A model generated the notes under the pieces. The model was not told the DNA's origin and searched no databases. It saw only the letters and a program-made list of their open reading frames with translations. Position numbers and translations under genes: made by a program. A stretch of 64,000 nucleotides of DNA from Salinispora arenicola (GTDB lineage Bacteria; Actinomycetota; Actinomycetes; Mycobacteriales; Micromonosporaceae): positions 3,410,001 through 3,474,000 of the forward strand of contig NZ_VFOL01000001.1 in assembly GCF_006716065.1 (NCBI RefSeq). The letters are read 5' to 3'. Of the stretch, positions 1 through 8,527 are shown piece by piece; position 1 is the stretch's first letter; each line of letters begins with the position of its first letter.

Positions 1-230
1 AGGTCCAGCTTCGCGGTGCGCAGCCATGAGTAGAACTCGTGATCGTCCAGGTAGCGCAGGGAGGGCACAGCCACGCCGGCCGCGCGGTGGGTCGCGTGTC
101 CGGGCTCGGCGCCGGCGTCCAGCACCAGGACCGAGGCGCCCTGGCTACTCAACTCCTCCGCCAGGCAGGCACCGACTATCCCGCCGCCGACGATGGCGAA
201 ATCAGGAGTTGACGACGGTAACGACAGCAT
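1..230 (-). CDS. FAD-dependent oxidoreductase (DAO type), N-terminal part, cut by window edge
   Basis: The first 76 codons of a flavoprotein. Residues about 10-40 form a Rossmann dinucleotide-binding fold with the motif FAIVGGGIVGACLAEEL, followed by a strand ending in an acidic residue (VLVLDAG). This is typical of the D-amino-acid/glycine oxidase (DAO) family. I chose the ATG at 228-230 because it is the nearest in-frame start before the motif. It overlaps the end of the upstream TldE-like gene by 29 bp, so the gene belongs to the RiPP operon. By family it would oxidise an amine or amino acid, plausibly one attached to the scaffold peptide; that role is inference. The rest of the gene lies outside the window. 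Confidence 0.8.
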   Translation of the reverse strand, partial: MLSLPSSTPDFAIVGGGIVGACLAEELSSQGASVLVLDAGAEPGHATHRAAGVAVPSLRYLDDHEFYSWLRTAKLD

Positions 231-1281
231 GTCCTGTACCTTCCAGTTCGGCCGCGCTGGCGAGTACCAGCGAGCGGGTGGTCACGTCGCTGTCGCCGTA
301 GACAGCCGTTCGGGCGCCCGTCAGACCGCGGGCATGACGTAGCAGGTGGATGGGCTTGCCGTGCAGCACGATGACGAAACTGTTGTCGGGGCGGTCGACC
401 GGTCGGGCCACACAGTGGATTCGGATGGTGCCGTCGCCGTGGTAGCGCTGAAGCCCCTCGACACACCACAGGACCTCGATCGCGTTCGAGGGCGCAGTTC
501 CGTCGGGCCCATCCAGGTCGAGCCGAACGATCGGCGGCGGGCCACAGGCGGCGGCGTCGTGGTCCCAGACGGCCCTTCCCTGCGGCACGCCGTCCCGCCA
601 CCGCGCCGGTGGGCAGATCCGGCCGGCATCGACCAGGGTGTTGACCTCGGCTGGATCACCGAGGTCATCCAGGTCGTACCCGGTTGGCACCGCGGGAAGA
701 TCCCGGATCGTCAGCCCGGGTAGCACCCGGCGACCGGCGAGGCGCTGAGCGGTCTGCCTGCCGTTGCGCGAGGTCAGGGAGAACGCCGCGCCGGCCACGA
801 GCACGGCCGAGGGCCCGGGGCGCAGGATGAGCGGGCGCTCCCGCCAGTCGTCCGGCGGCTCGGCGTCCGGTTGGTGCGCCAGCCCCGCCAGGTCGTGTCC
901 CGTGACGGCCGGCACCAACTCGGCCGGTGCACCGTAGCCGACGGTGCCGAGCACGACGGGCCCGGCGGCGGTCTCGACGCGGACCAGCAGGTCGGCGCGA
1001 CCGATGGTCGGCGGGTCGTCACCAGCACACCGTTCGTGGATCGTGGCAACCGCGCTCTGTAGCCCGTCAAGGGTGGTGTCGATCCGGGCGGTGGCATCCG
1101 TGAGCAGTAGTGCCACGTTCTTGGCCGCCTCGTCGGCGACGGATCCGTCGATCCGTCGGGAGTCGACGATTCGTCCGGCCGCGGTCCGGCGCAGGTGCAC
1201 GATGTCCAGCGACACGGTCAACCGTGGGCCACCGGGGGTGGGAGTGAGCAGCCCGGAGGCGCGAAGCCTGAGTTCACGCAT
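202..1281 (-). CDS. TldE/PmbA-like protease partner
   Basis: A 359-aa protein directly downstream of a TldD-like gene and overlapping it by 8 bp. TldD and TldE form a heterodimeric metalloprotease that trims modified peptides such as microcin B17. TldE subunits resemble TldD but lack the HExxxH zinc motif; none is visible here. The start at 1281 (protein MRELRLRASG) lies inside the end of the TldD gene and gives sensible coupling; the longer in-frame extension upstream runs antiparallel to nothing recognisable and is out of frame with TldD coding, so I rejected it. The sequence is divergent from classical PmbA, so the call rests mainly on the pairing. In this cluster it probably helps release or trim the modified peptide. 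Confidence 0.65.
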   Translation of the reverse strand: MRELRLRASGLLTPTPGGPRLTVSLDIVHLRRTAAGRIVDSRRIDGSVADEAAKNVALLLTDATARIDTTLDGLQSAVATIHERCAGDDPPTIGRADLLVRVETAAGPVVLGTVGYGAPAELVPAVTGHDLAGLAHQPDAEPPDDWRERPLILRPGPSAVLVAGAAFSLTSRNGRQTAQRLAGRRVLPGLTIRDLPAVPTGYDLDDLGDPAEVNTLVDAGRICPPARWRDGVPQGRAVWDHDAAACGPPPIVRLDLDGPDGTAPSNAIEVLWCVEGLQRYHGDGTIRIHCVARPVDRPDNSFVIVLHGKPIHLLRHARGLTGARTAVYGDSDVTTRSLVLASAAELEGTGHAVVTVVNS

Positions 1282-2533
1282 CTGCCACCGCCCGTATCCC
1301 GACCGATCCCGCCGGGAGCCGGAAACCCGCGTTGGCGAACGACACCAGGACCGGGTACTGCCCAAGCTTTCCGCAGCCACCGGTGGCCCGGAGGTAGCCC
1401 GCGACCTGGTGTGCGTAGGGCCGCAGCTTCGCCAGCGCACTCGTGCCGTCGCCAACGATGCGCAGTGGGCCGAGTCGAGCGGTGGTGCCGTCAGCCCGGT
1501 GCAGAACGGAGATCGGCGCGTGGAAGACGAACGCGCCGGAGGCGATGTTCATCATGTCCAGCCGCAACCCGCGGGGAGCGATCCAGTCCCCGGCAGGCTC
1601 CTCGACCTCGACGCCGGGTTCCACCACCGCCGCGGTGTGCGTCATCCGCGGAATCGCGGGGTGCCGGTAGCTCTGCCTGCGTCCGTGGCCGGTTCTGGTG
1701 GTGTTCAGGCGCAGGGCCAGGGCCAGATCATTCATCGGCCGACCAGTCACACCCCGGTCGATCAGGCGGGTCGTCACACAGTCGGCGCCCTCGTCGTCGA
1801 ACGCGCTGCGGTAGCCGCCAGCGGCCATGTGGCCACCGTCGATGACGGTCAGCCACGGTGGAGCCACTCGGTGCCCGAGCCGCTCACCCAGGTAGCTGGT
1901 GCCGGAGGCGACGACGTCAGCCTCCATCGGGTGACCGACGATCTCGTGGAAGAACGCCCCGGCGAACCCGGGCAGCAGAACGAGGTCGGCGTCCGGGGGC
2001 GGGTCCTCGGCAGACGGCATGTCGAGTCGACCGCGCATCTGCACGGCCGTCCGCATCGCCGCCGCCACCACCGTCGTCGGATCGTCCGTCGGGTTCCACC
2101 GAATCGACTGGCTGTGGGTGGTGCCGTCGGCACCGGTCAGCGTGAGAAGCAGCGTCGCCACGAAGCGGTGGGTGGACCGGACGTGGTCGGGGTCGCCCGC
2201 CGCGACCTGCTGCTGGGCGACGCCGAGTACGAGGTCGGCGCCGGTCTCGGCGGCGATCGTGGTGAGCGTGTCGCGGTGCTGCGCCGTCACCTCGAACACC
2301 GGCCGGTCCTGGACCTCCCGCAAGGTGTCGGCTGCCTGCGCGGTCGGCCCGCCGCACCCGGTCGCGAGGAGACCGTCGCCGTCGGCGAACCGGTGCTCGG
2401 TGAATCCGTCCCCGAGGTGCCGTTCCACACTCATCCCGCGGACAGTCGAGCGTTGGGTCGTGATCGAACCGTCCGGTCGTACGTCGGCGCGCAACCGCAG
2501 GGAGTGTTCGCTGAACCAGATCGTCTGCGTCAT
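1274..2533 (-). CDS. TldD-like zinc metalloprotease subunit
   Basis: A 419-aa protein. Residues 196-201 give the HEIVGH (HExxxH) zinc motif, followed by PME, as in TldD (HExxGHxxE). A C-terminal GGCGKLGQ stretch (near residue 385) matches the TldD C-terminal signature. The ATG at 2533 overlaps the stop of the upstream LanB-like gene by four bases (ATGA), fixing the start; the much longer in-frame open stretch upstream is a shadow of that gene. TldD/TldE pairs cleave unfolded or modified peptides, so this is likely the protease that frees the product from the precursor peptide. Intact catalytic motif, so probably active. Confidence 0.88.
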   Translation of the reverse strand: MTQTIWFSEHSLRLRADVRPDGSITTQRSTVRGMSVERHLGDGFTEHRFADGDGLLATGCGGPTAQAADTLREVQDRPVFEVTAQHRDTLTTIAAETGADLVLGVAQQQVAAGDPDHVRSTHRFVATLLLTLTGADGTTHSQSIRWNPTDDPTTVVAAAMRTAVQMRGRLDMPSAEDPPPDADLVLLPGFAGAFFHEIVGHPMEADVVASGTSYLGERLGHRVAPPWLTVIDGGHMAAGGYRSAFDDEGADCVTTRLIDRGVTGRPMNDLALALRLNTTRTGHGRRQSYRHPAIPRMTHTAAVVEPGVEVEEPAGDWIAPRGLRLDMMNIASGAFVFHAPISVLHRADGTTARLGPLRIVGDGTSALAKLRPYAHQVAGYLRATGGCGKLGQYPVLVSFANAGFRLPAGSVGIRAVADA

Positions 2534-4779
2534 GCCCGCCTGCTCTCGCCGACGATCTGCATCCGTAACTCGCTGGTGTAGCGCCGCCCTTCGGCGTCGC
2601 GAAGCCACAACCCGTCCGGCCCCGGCGCCATCCGCTCCACGTCGATCTCGTCGCAGCCCCGCGTGATGTGGCTGATCAGATCGGCTGCCAGTGGGGAGGC
2701 GAGATCGAGCAGGTACGGCTTGCGTTCGTGGGCGCTGCGGCCGAAGAGGAACCGGACGTTGGTGTCTCGGGCCAGCCGACGCAGCCCGAGGAAGCGTGTG
2801 TGCGGTTCCGGAGCGGACAACGTGTCCGTCGGCACCCGCCAGCGGGCACGTTGCAGGATCACCGACCCCAGTACGACCTCGGGCAGAGCACCGCCGGTGG
2901 CGGTGCGGAAGGTGGGATGCAGAACCTGTGGGTGCGACAGCGCGGCGATCGGCGCGTACTTGACGAAGTCGCTGAGCGGAACGTAGGCGGTGACGACGTG
3001 ACCGCCCGGATCCCGCAGGGTGACGGCCTCGGAGGTGACCGACACCCGGAGGTCCTCGGGTTTGAGTAGGTCCGCCCTGCCCTCGTCGGTCCAGGTCAGC
3101 GGACGCATCGCGACCTCCCGACCGGGAAACCGGTAGTAGCCCTTGTTGCGCCGACCGAGGTCGAGGCCGACCACCTCGCCGTTCTGGCGGGCAACCCACT
3201 CGGCGGCGGCCGAGCCGAGCCGTCGCGGATCCGGATGCATCGTTCCGAGCCAGCTGTCGACCAGCAGGTGGTGGTGGGCGCGGGACAACACCAACGGCGC
3301 CTCGCCGAGACCCGCCACGTCCGATGCGGCGGGACACAGGTCGATGACGGCGTACCGCTCGCCGTCGAGGGCGCTGGCCTCCCGAACGAGCCGGGCCACC
3401 TCGCCCCGCCAGTCCTCGCCCGGGTAGCTGGGCGCGTAGGTCGCCTGGTAGGTGCTGGTGGAGTCGGACTGGTCCGCGGCGGCGCGCGTCGCGTACTCGA
3501 GCAGGTTCAGTTCGACGTCGCGGCCGCCGCTGGCGAAGCTCTCCCGCACGGCGTCGGCCGCCGCGGCCTGGGTGGCCGCACCGTGCGCGACGCAGACCTC
3601 CAGTAGCGGGGCGAGTTGTTCCTCCCAGCGACGAACCAGGTCGGCCCCGACGGTGAGGGCGAAGGGGGACGCGCACTCCTCGAAGAACACCGCCCGATCG
3701 GCGTACGCGGCGCCCGCGCCCCGGCGTGCCGGTTTGCCGGTGATCTCGGTGAACCGTGTCTCCAGCGCGTCGACCGTTTCGACCTTGCGTTCCAGTGGCT
3801 GGTCGACCAGCTTCTCCAGGAGGGCGGCGAGGTCGTCGAGCCGGGCCAGCCACTGGTCCCGAGCGGGTGCGCTCGGCAGCGCGGAGAGTTGCTCCCGCAG
3901 GGTCGTCAGGGGGTCCCGGTCGTAGTCGCCGCCGCCGAGCCCGATGGTGAGATGCTCTGCCGCCACCAGCTTCCGCAGCGTACGCGCCACCTCGGCGGCG
4001 GGAAGGCCCGAGCGGTGGACCAGCTGCCGTACCGTCGTTCCACCCGGGAGCACCTGGGCCAGGAGGGGCTCACCCGTCTCGGCGCCGCGGCCCGTGCGGT
4101 GGAACCGAAGGTGCGGCAGGATCGCGGATTCCCTGGCGATGGCCAACGTCAGGGCCCGTGCCGCCCAGTGGGACAGGAACACCCGGCGTGTGCGGGGAAC
4201 GTCCCGGCGGAGCTGGGCGCCGTCGCCGGGGCCTGCCGCGCCGTACGCCATGGGGCCGAAGAAGCTGACAGTTTCGTTCTTGGCGCAGAACCGCTGCACA
4301 TAGGTGTACATCTGCCGGCGTACCCGCCGCCAGCGGGAGGTCAACGAGCCCTCGTGCGCCAACAACGGTTGCAGCATGTTGCGGTAGGCATCCGGGTTGG
4401 ACAGGAACACCGCCTCGGAGACCTCGGCCGTCGCCAACAGGTCCCGGAGTTGCTTGCCGACCTGCTCGTCTGCCTCCCGGTAGGCGCGGACGTACCGGGT
4501 CAGCGCCGCACCCCAGGCGTCCACCGCCGCGCTCCAGTCGGGCCCGGCCGACCGTGGTAGCTGATCGACCCGGCCGCGCAGCACATCGGCCCGTACCCTC
4601 GTGGCTCGGTTGCCGGCGAAGTGCTTCGCCACGCTGGCCAGGAGCACAGCCTCACGCCGGACGACCTCGTCGGCCAGCTCCAGAAGGTCGCCGGAGGCGC
4701 CGAGTTCCTCCAGCCAGTCGAACGGCATTCCCGCATGGCGCACGATGAATTCGTGGCCGATGCGCCAGTGTCTTTTCAT
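2530..4779 (-). CDS. LanB-like protein without elimination domain (candidate PEARL)
   Basis: A 749-aa lantibiotic-dehydratase N-domain protein. Residues 167-176 carry the family hallmark KNETVSFFGP; near the C terminus are a HERKPYLLDL stretch and a final TSELRMQIV strand. Full-length LanB dehydratases are about 1000 aa because a C-terminal elimination domain follows; here the protein ends with the first domain. Such short LanBs either glutamylate substrates for a separate elimination protein or act as peptide aminoacyl-tRNA ligases (PEARLs), which add an amino acid to a peptide C terminus. No separate elimination protein is seen in the visible cluster, favouring the latter. The start overlaps the stop of the 489-aa gene by four bases. 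It is the last of three LanB-like genes in the operon. Confidence 0.85.
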   Translation of the reverse strand: MKRHWRIGHEFIVRHAGMPFDWLEELGASGDLLELADEVVRREAVLLASVAKHFAGNRATRVRADVLRGRVDQLPRSAGPDWSAAVDAWGAALTRYVRAYREADEQVGKQLRDLLATAEVSEAVFLSNPDAYRNMLQPLLAHEGSLTSRWRRVRRQMYTYVQRFCAKNETVSFFGPMAYGAAGPGDGAQLRRDVPRTRRVFLSHWAARALTLAIARESAILPHLRFHRTGRGAETGEPLLAQVLPGGTTVRQLVHRSGLPAAEVARTLRKLVAAEHLTIGLGGGDYDRDPLTTLREQLSALPSAPARDQWLARLDDLAALLEKLVDQPLERKVETVDALETRFTEITGKPARRGAGAAYADRAVFFEECASPFALTVGADLVRRWEEQLAPLLEVCVAHGAATQAAAADAVRESFASGGRDVELNLLEYATRAAADQSDSTSTYQATYAPSYPGEDWRGEVARLVREASALDGERYAVIDLCPAASDVAGLGEAPLVLSRAHHHLLVDSWLGTMHPDPRRLGSAAAEWVARQNGEVVGLDLGRRNKGYYRFPGREVAMRPLTWTDEGRADLLKPEDLRVSVTSEAVTLRDPGGHVVTAYVPLSDFVKYAPIAALSHPQVLHPTFRTATGGALPEVVLGSVILQRARWRVPTDTLSAPEPHTRFLGLRRLARDTNVRFLFGRSAHERKPYLLDLASPLAADLISHITRGCDEIDVERMAPGPDGLWLRDAEGRRYTSELRMQIVGESRRA

Positions 4780-6245
4780 TGTGCACTCCGGATTGCACCG
4801 GCCCGGACCAGCTGACCGGACAGTTTGCTACGAACCGTTTCACTCAGGTGCTGCCACACAGTGGCGTCGCCACTCGCCAGCCGCTGCACGACCGGCGCCA
4901 GCCTCGGGTGTAACCGGAAGGCACTACCCGTACGGAGATTCACCACGAAGGATCCGGGCCCGCGCCCATCCGGTCCCGGTCCGCCTGCCGCGACGACCGT
5001 GGCGGACGGTTCCCACGTTGTCGGTGACTGGATCCCTTGGGCCAGCGCGCAGCACGCGAGCCGGCCCGGGTACAGGTCGGTTTCGGCCCCGAGTTCGGTG
5101 GTCAACGTACTGGTGGTGAGCTGCCGGTCGACGTCGTCGAGCGAACCGGGCCCGTGAAAGCGGTCCCAGCGCGGGAGATCGTGCCGCGGCGACGGCAGCC
5201 GGGTCAGCGGTACGCCGTCCCAGTGGGAGGGTCCGCGCTGACGGGCAAGGCTGGTCAGCCGGAACGGACTCAGCCCCGCCAGCCGGGGTCCGGGCCCGGA
5301 CCGCAGTAGCCGGACGGTGGTCGCGGTCGCGTCCGCGTCCATCCCGGGAGAGCCGACCAACAACTCGACCGCCAGCCGGTCGTCGCCGGCGAGCCGCCGT
5401 ACCGGCTCCAGGTCGGTCCGGGCGCCACTGGCTCCCGTCACCGCTGACCAGGAGGTGAGCCGGGCCACGGTCAGGGTCACCCCCTGGCACTCTCGCCATG
5501 CCTGTGCGGGCAGCAGTGCGGCCTGCTTGGGCGCCAACCACCCCGCCCAGGGCCCGCCGGGGGACCACTCGCTGGCATCCCGTACCCACCGGACGCCGTC
5601 CCCTTCCGGCGTCCACTCCCGCCGTAACCGCCACGACGGGCTCCAGTCCTCGAAGCCGGCGGCGGCGAACGGTGCGAGCGTACGTAGCGCCTCCTGGTGT
5701 GCGGCGGCGAAGCGTCCGCACAGGACGACCCGGTGTGGACCCAGCGCGACCGCCAACGCGGCGGCGGCCGGAAGCTGCTGGTCGGTCTCGACCAGCAGGT
5801 GCACCCGAGCTCCCGATGCGTAGGCGCGGGCCCGGTCTGCCTCCGGCGCGAACAGGGGGGTCCGCGCGGCGGCGGACACCACGTCGGCGCCGGACTCGGT
5901 GGTCCCGTTGACGAGCTCGACGTCGTCCACGGCCAACCGGATCGCGGGATCTGTCTCGGCGGCCAGCCGCAGGGCCAGACCCACCGCCCGTAACCGGCCC
6001 CAGTCGTAGCGTTCGCGGTCCATGATTGTTTTGGCGGCCTGGACGAACAGTGCCTTGGTGGCCTGCTCGGTGGCCTCCACGCCGGGCTGGGGTCGCGCGA
6101 AGGTCGCGGACAACGTGTGCAGCCCGGTCGGGCCGGCGAGCCGGCCGAGGAACTCGGCGTTCGCGTCGAGGAGTCCGTCCCCGGGTGCCAGGACCGGTTC
6201 GAGGCTCAGGTCGAACAACGGAGGTAGTAGCACCTGGCGTGTCAC
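4776..6245 (-). CDS. Unrecognised RiPP-cluster protein, possible degenerate B12-binding/RRE-like protein
   Basis: A 489-aa protein lying between two LanB-like genes with four-base overlaps on both sides, so it is surely part of the same pathway. I do not recognise the family. Residues about 145-185 (HLLVETDQQLP, then RVVLCGRFA) look like a Rossmann-type segment seen in B12-binding radical-SAM proteins of peptide pathways, but no CxxxCxxC cluster motif exists and Cys are few. The last ~60 residues (FVVNLRTGSAFRLHP and following) resemble a PqqD-like winged-helix peptide-recognition domain. A non-catalytic scaffold or leader-binding subunit is possible. The function is unknown; the domain hints are weak. 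Confidence 0.7.
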   Translation of the reverse strand: MTRQVLLPPLFDLSLEPVLAPGDGLLDANAEFLGRLAGPTGLHTLSATFARPQPGVEATEQATKALFVQAAKTIMDRERYDWGRLRAVGLALRLAAETDPAIRLAVDDVELVNGTTESGADVVSAAARTPLFAPEADRARAYASGARVHLLVETDQQLPAAAALAVALGPHRVVLCGRFAAAHQEALRTLAPFAAAGFEDWSPSWRLRREWTPEGDGVRWVRDASEWSPGGPWAGWLAPKQAALLPAQAWRECQGVTLTVARLTSWSAVTGASGARTDLEPVRRLAGDDRLAVELLVGSPGMDADATATTVRLLRSGPGPRLAGLSPFRLTSLARQRGPSHWDGVPLTRLPSPRHDLPRWDRFHGPGSLDDVDRQLTTSTLTTELGAETDLYPGRLACCALAQGIQSPTTWEPSATVVAAGGPGPDGRGPGSFVVNLRTGSAFRLHPRLAPVVQRLASGDATVWQHLSETVRSKLSGQLVRAGAIRSAQ

Positions 6246-8527
6246 CGCCCACCACCCCGCAGGTACACGCAGCGCAGCTCCGAGGCGAACCGCAGCTCGC
6301 CGTCGCGTAGCCAGGCGTCGGTCGGTGCGGGCAGGGCCTCGGTGACGGCCAGGTGGTCGTCGGTGGCCGCCAGCCGTGCCATCCCCTTCAGCAGATCAGG
6401 GCTCGCGGTGTCGACATACACCGGTTTGCGCTCGGCGGGCGACTTGACGAAGAAGCGGTTGGGCAGTCCACGCTCGTCGACCAGCCGGGCCGCGCCCAGC
6501 AGGAGGTCCAGGTCCCGCTGGCCGCGTAGCGATGCCTGCACCTCGCTGCTCTGCAGCATCCAGCGGCGTCGGGAGAACACCGCGTTGCCCCAGCGAAGTC
6601 GCGGAACATGTGGCAGGGCCGGTAGGACGGCACGGCGAATGCGTGGCAGGGCCAGTGCGGTGTGGACGGCGGTGTCCAGTTCGCCGTTGTGGAACAGCAG
6701 ACTCCGCCCGGGGAAGGTGGTACAACGGAGAGTCACCTGATCCCCGTCACTGTCCAGCCAGAGCTCGTCCAGGCCGATCCGGTGCCGACCCGCCGTGGCG
6801 GTGCCGCCGAGTTCGAGTACCACGCCGGGGAACTCCAGCGGTGGCAGCCCGGTCGTGCGACGGGAGATCACGTTGACGGCGATCTGGTCACCGAGGGCCC
6901 GACGCACCGCGGTGTCGCGTTCGGCCAGCAACCGCGCCGCGTCCGGGTGGAACTGTAGGGCCCATGGGGTGAGCAGCGCCGCGTCGTGGATGTCGCCGAG
7001 TACCAACGGGGTCGTGTCGGGATCGTAGGCGGCCAGGTCGACCGTGCCGATCAGGACATCGATGGAGCACAGTACCGGTGCGGTGGGCGCGGGCACGGTG
7101 GGCAGCCGACCGGCGACGTCGAGCTCGCTCGCGTCGGCGCCGAGTTCGCCGACGACCCGGGCGAGTTCGGCGCTGAGTTGACCACCGTACTCGATGGACA
7201 TCTCCGCGCAGGCGCGCAGCGCCTGCAGCAGCGGAGTCCGACCTGGGCCGAGCCGTCGAGCGACGGCCCTGTTGGTGCACACGCGGGTCAACTCCGCCTC
7301 GTGCGCGAGTAGATCGAGTACGGGGGCCACAGCCGCGTTCAGGTCGTGGGCGAGCTGCCCGCGTACCTCCAGCTGGGCAGTCCCCACCGCGGCCTCGTGA
7401 ATGATCACCCGGTCGTTGTAGAAGCGGCTGCGATGGGTCGGCCCCCCGGTGGGCAGCAGGGCCTCCACCTCGGCCTGGTTGGCCAGCTTGCGCTCCGGCG
7501 GCGTCCACGGGTAGCCATCGAGCAGGTCGAGCACCTTGACCAGCAACGACCGGACAGCGACCGCGCGGCTGGCGACCTCGGTACCGGCATCGTCGATTCG
7601 GCCGAGCGTCCAGCGCAACGGATCCACCGTTGTCGCCGGCGGGCACCAGGAGTGCGTCAGGACTCCCTTGGCCACGGCCGTGCGGAACAGACCCACCGTA
7701 CGGGTCACCTCGTCGCCGCCGGCCGCGGCGATCTCAGCGAGGGTGCGTGCACCGTCGACCGCACGGATCAACTCGGCCGACGGGTCGTGTCCGCGTGGTG
7801 GACGTGTCGTGGTCTTGCGAATGGGGACCAGGTGAGTCACCAGCGAGTCATCGTCGATGATCATCGCTTGCACGGCGTCGTTGACCCGTGCGGCACAGTG
7901 CGCCTGTCGAACCCGGATCTCCTGGTGGCCCGCCCACGACAGCGTCGTCTGCGCATCCGACTCGGCATCGACCCGGCCGTAGTTGATCGGCCCGAAGAAG
8001 CTCATCGTTTCGCTCTTCGCCGCGAGGCGCTGCGCGTACGCGGCGAGCTGGCGGCGGATTCTCCCCCCGGTGGCGCCGCGGACCAGATCCCGGTGGACGG
8101 CGGGGGACGAGCACACGATGGCATCGTTGATCCGTGGGTCGGTGCGGATCTCCGCGAGCGCCGCGTTGACCCTCGCCGCGTCGGCCGCGACCGCCGGCTC
8201 GAGTTGGTCCCGGATCCGCGTCACCTGCCCGGTCACGTCGTTCCATTCCGCGAGCCAGGCACCGTCGAACACGTCGGAGGGCGGCAGTGGGCGAAGGTTA
8301 CGTAGCTTGCTCTGCTGGCCTCGGGTCAGTCGAGCCGAAGGCCGCAGCCGCGAGGCCACCTCAGCGGCCCGCTGTTCGTGGGTGGCCAACTCGCCGAGCA
8401 GCGTTGTGGTCTGTCGATAGGCCAGGGACTCGATCAGTTGCCAGGGGAAGCCGGCGCTGCGCAGGACGAGGACCGGCAGCAGTTCCCAGCTCGGATCGGC
8501 CGGTCCGGCTCTGGTGGGGACGGTCAC
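6242..8527 (-). CDS. LanB-like protein without elimination domain (candidate PEARL)
   Basis: A 761-aa protein with the LanB N-domain. Residues 169-180 read AAKSETMSFFGP, the same hallmark as its two cluster paralogues, and the C-terminal part has ERKPVYVDTASP and a final ASELRCVY strand. It is too short for the elimination domain. The GTG at 8527 overlaps the stop of the preceding LanB-like gene (GTGA) and was preferred over an upstream in-frame start that lies inside that gene. It probably transfers an amino acid from aminoacyl-tRNA to the scaffold peptide. The three LanB-like proteins differ strongly in sequence, suggesting three successive, different additions; this is inference. Confidence 0.85.
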   Translation of the reverse strand: MTVPTRAGPADPSWELLPVLVLRSAGFPWQLIESLAYRQTTTLLGELATHEQRAAEVASRLRPSARLTRGQQSKLRNLRPLPPSDVFDGAWLAEWNDVTGQVTRIRDQLEPAVAADAARVNAALAEIRTDPRINDAIVCSSPAVHRDLVRGATGGRIRRQLAAYAQRLAAKSETMSFFGPINYGRVDAESDAQTTLSWAGHQEIRVRQAHCAARVNDAVQAMIIDDDSLVTHLVPIRKTTTRPPRGHDPSAELIRAVDGARTLAEIAAAGGDEVTRTVGLFRTAVAKGVLTHSWCPPATTVDPLRWTLGRIDDAGTEVASRAVAVRSLLVKVLDLLDGYPWTPPERKLANQAEVEALLPTGGPTHRSRFYNDRVIIHEAAVGTAQLEVRGQLAHDLNAAVAPVLDLLAHEAELTRVCTNRAVARRLGPGRTPLLQALRACAEMSIEYGGQLSAELARVVGELGADASELDVAGRLPTVPAPTAPVLCSIDVLIGTVDLAAYDPDTTPLVLGDIHDAALLTPWALQFHPDAARLLAERDTAVRRALGDQIAVNVISRRTTGLPPLEFPGVVLELGGTATAGRHRIGLDELWLDSDGDQVTLRCTTFPGRSLLFHNGELDTAVHTALALPRIRRAVLPALPHVPRLRWGNAVFSRRRWMLQSSEVQASLRGQRDLDLLLGAARLVDERGLPNRFFVKSPAERKPVYVDTASPDLLKGMARLAATDDHLAVTEALPAPTDAWLRDGELRFASELRCVYLRGGGR

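Noticed and set aside
944..2581. 545-codon plus-strand open frame across TldD/TldE
   Set aside because: Antisense shadow caused by high GC third positions; no domain pattern and both minus-strand proteins have clear motifs.
2534..3853. Long in-frame extension upstream of the TldD-like gene on the minus strand
   Set aside because: Arg/Gly/Pro-rich low-information translation that overlaps the LanB-like gene in another frame; the ATG at 2533 overlaps that gene's stop and starts the recognisable protein.
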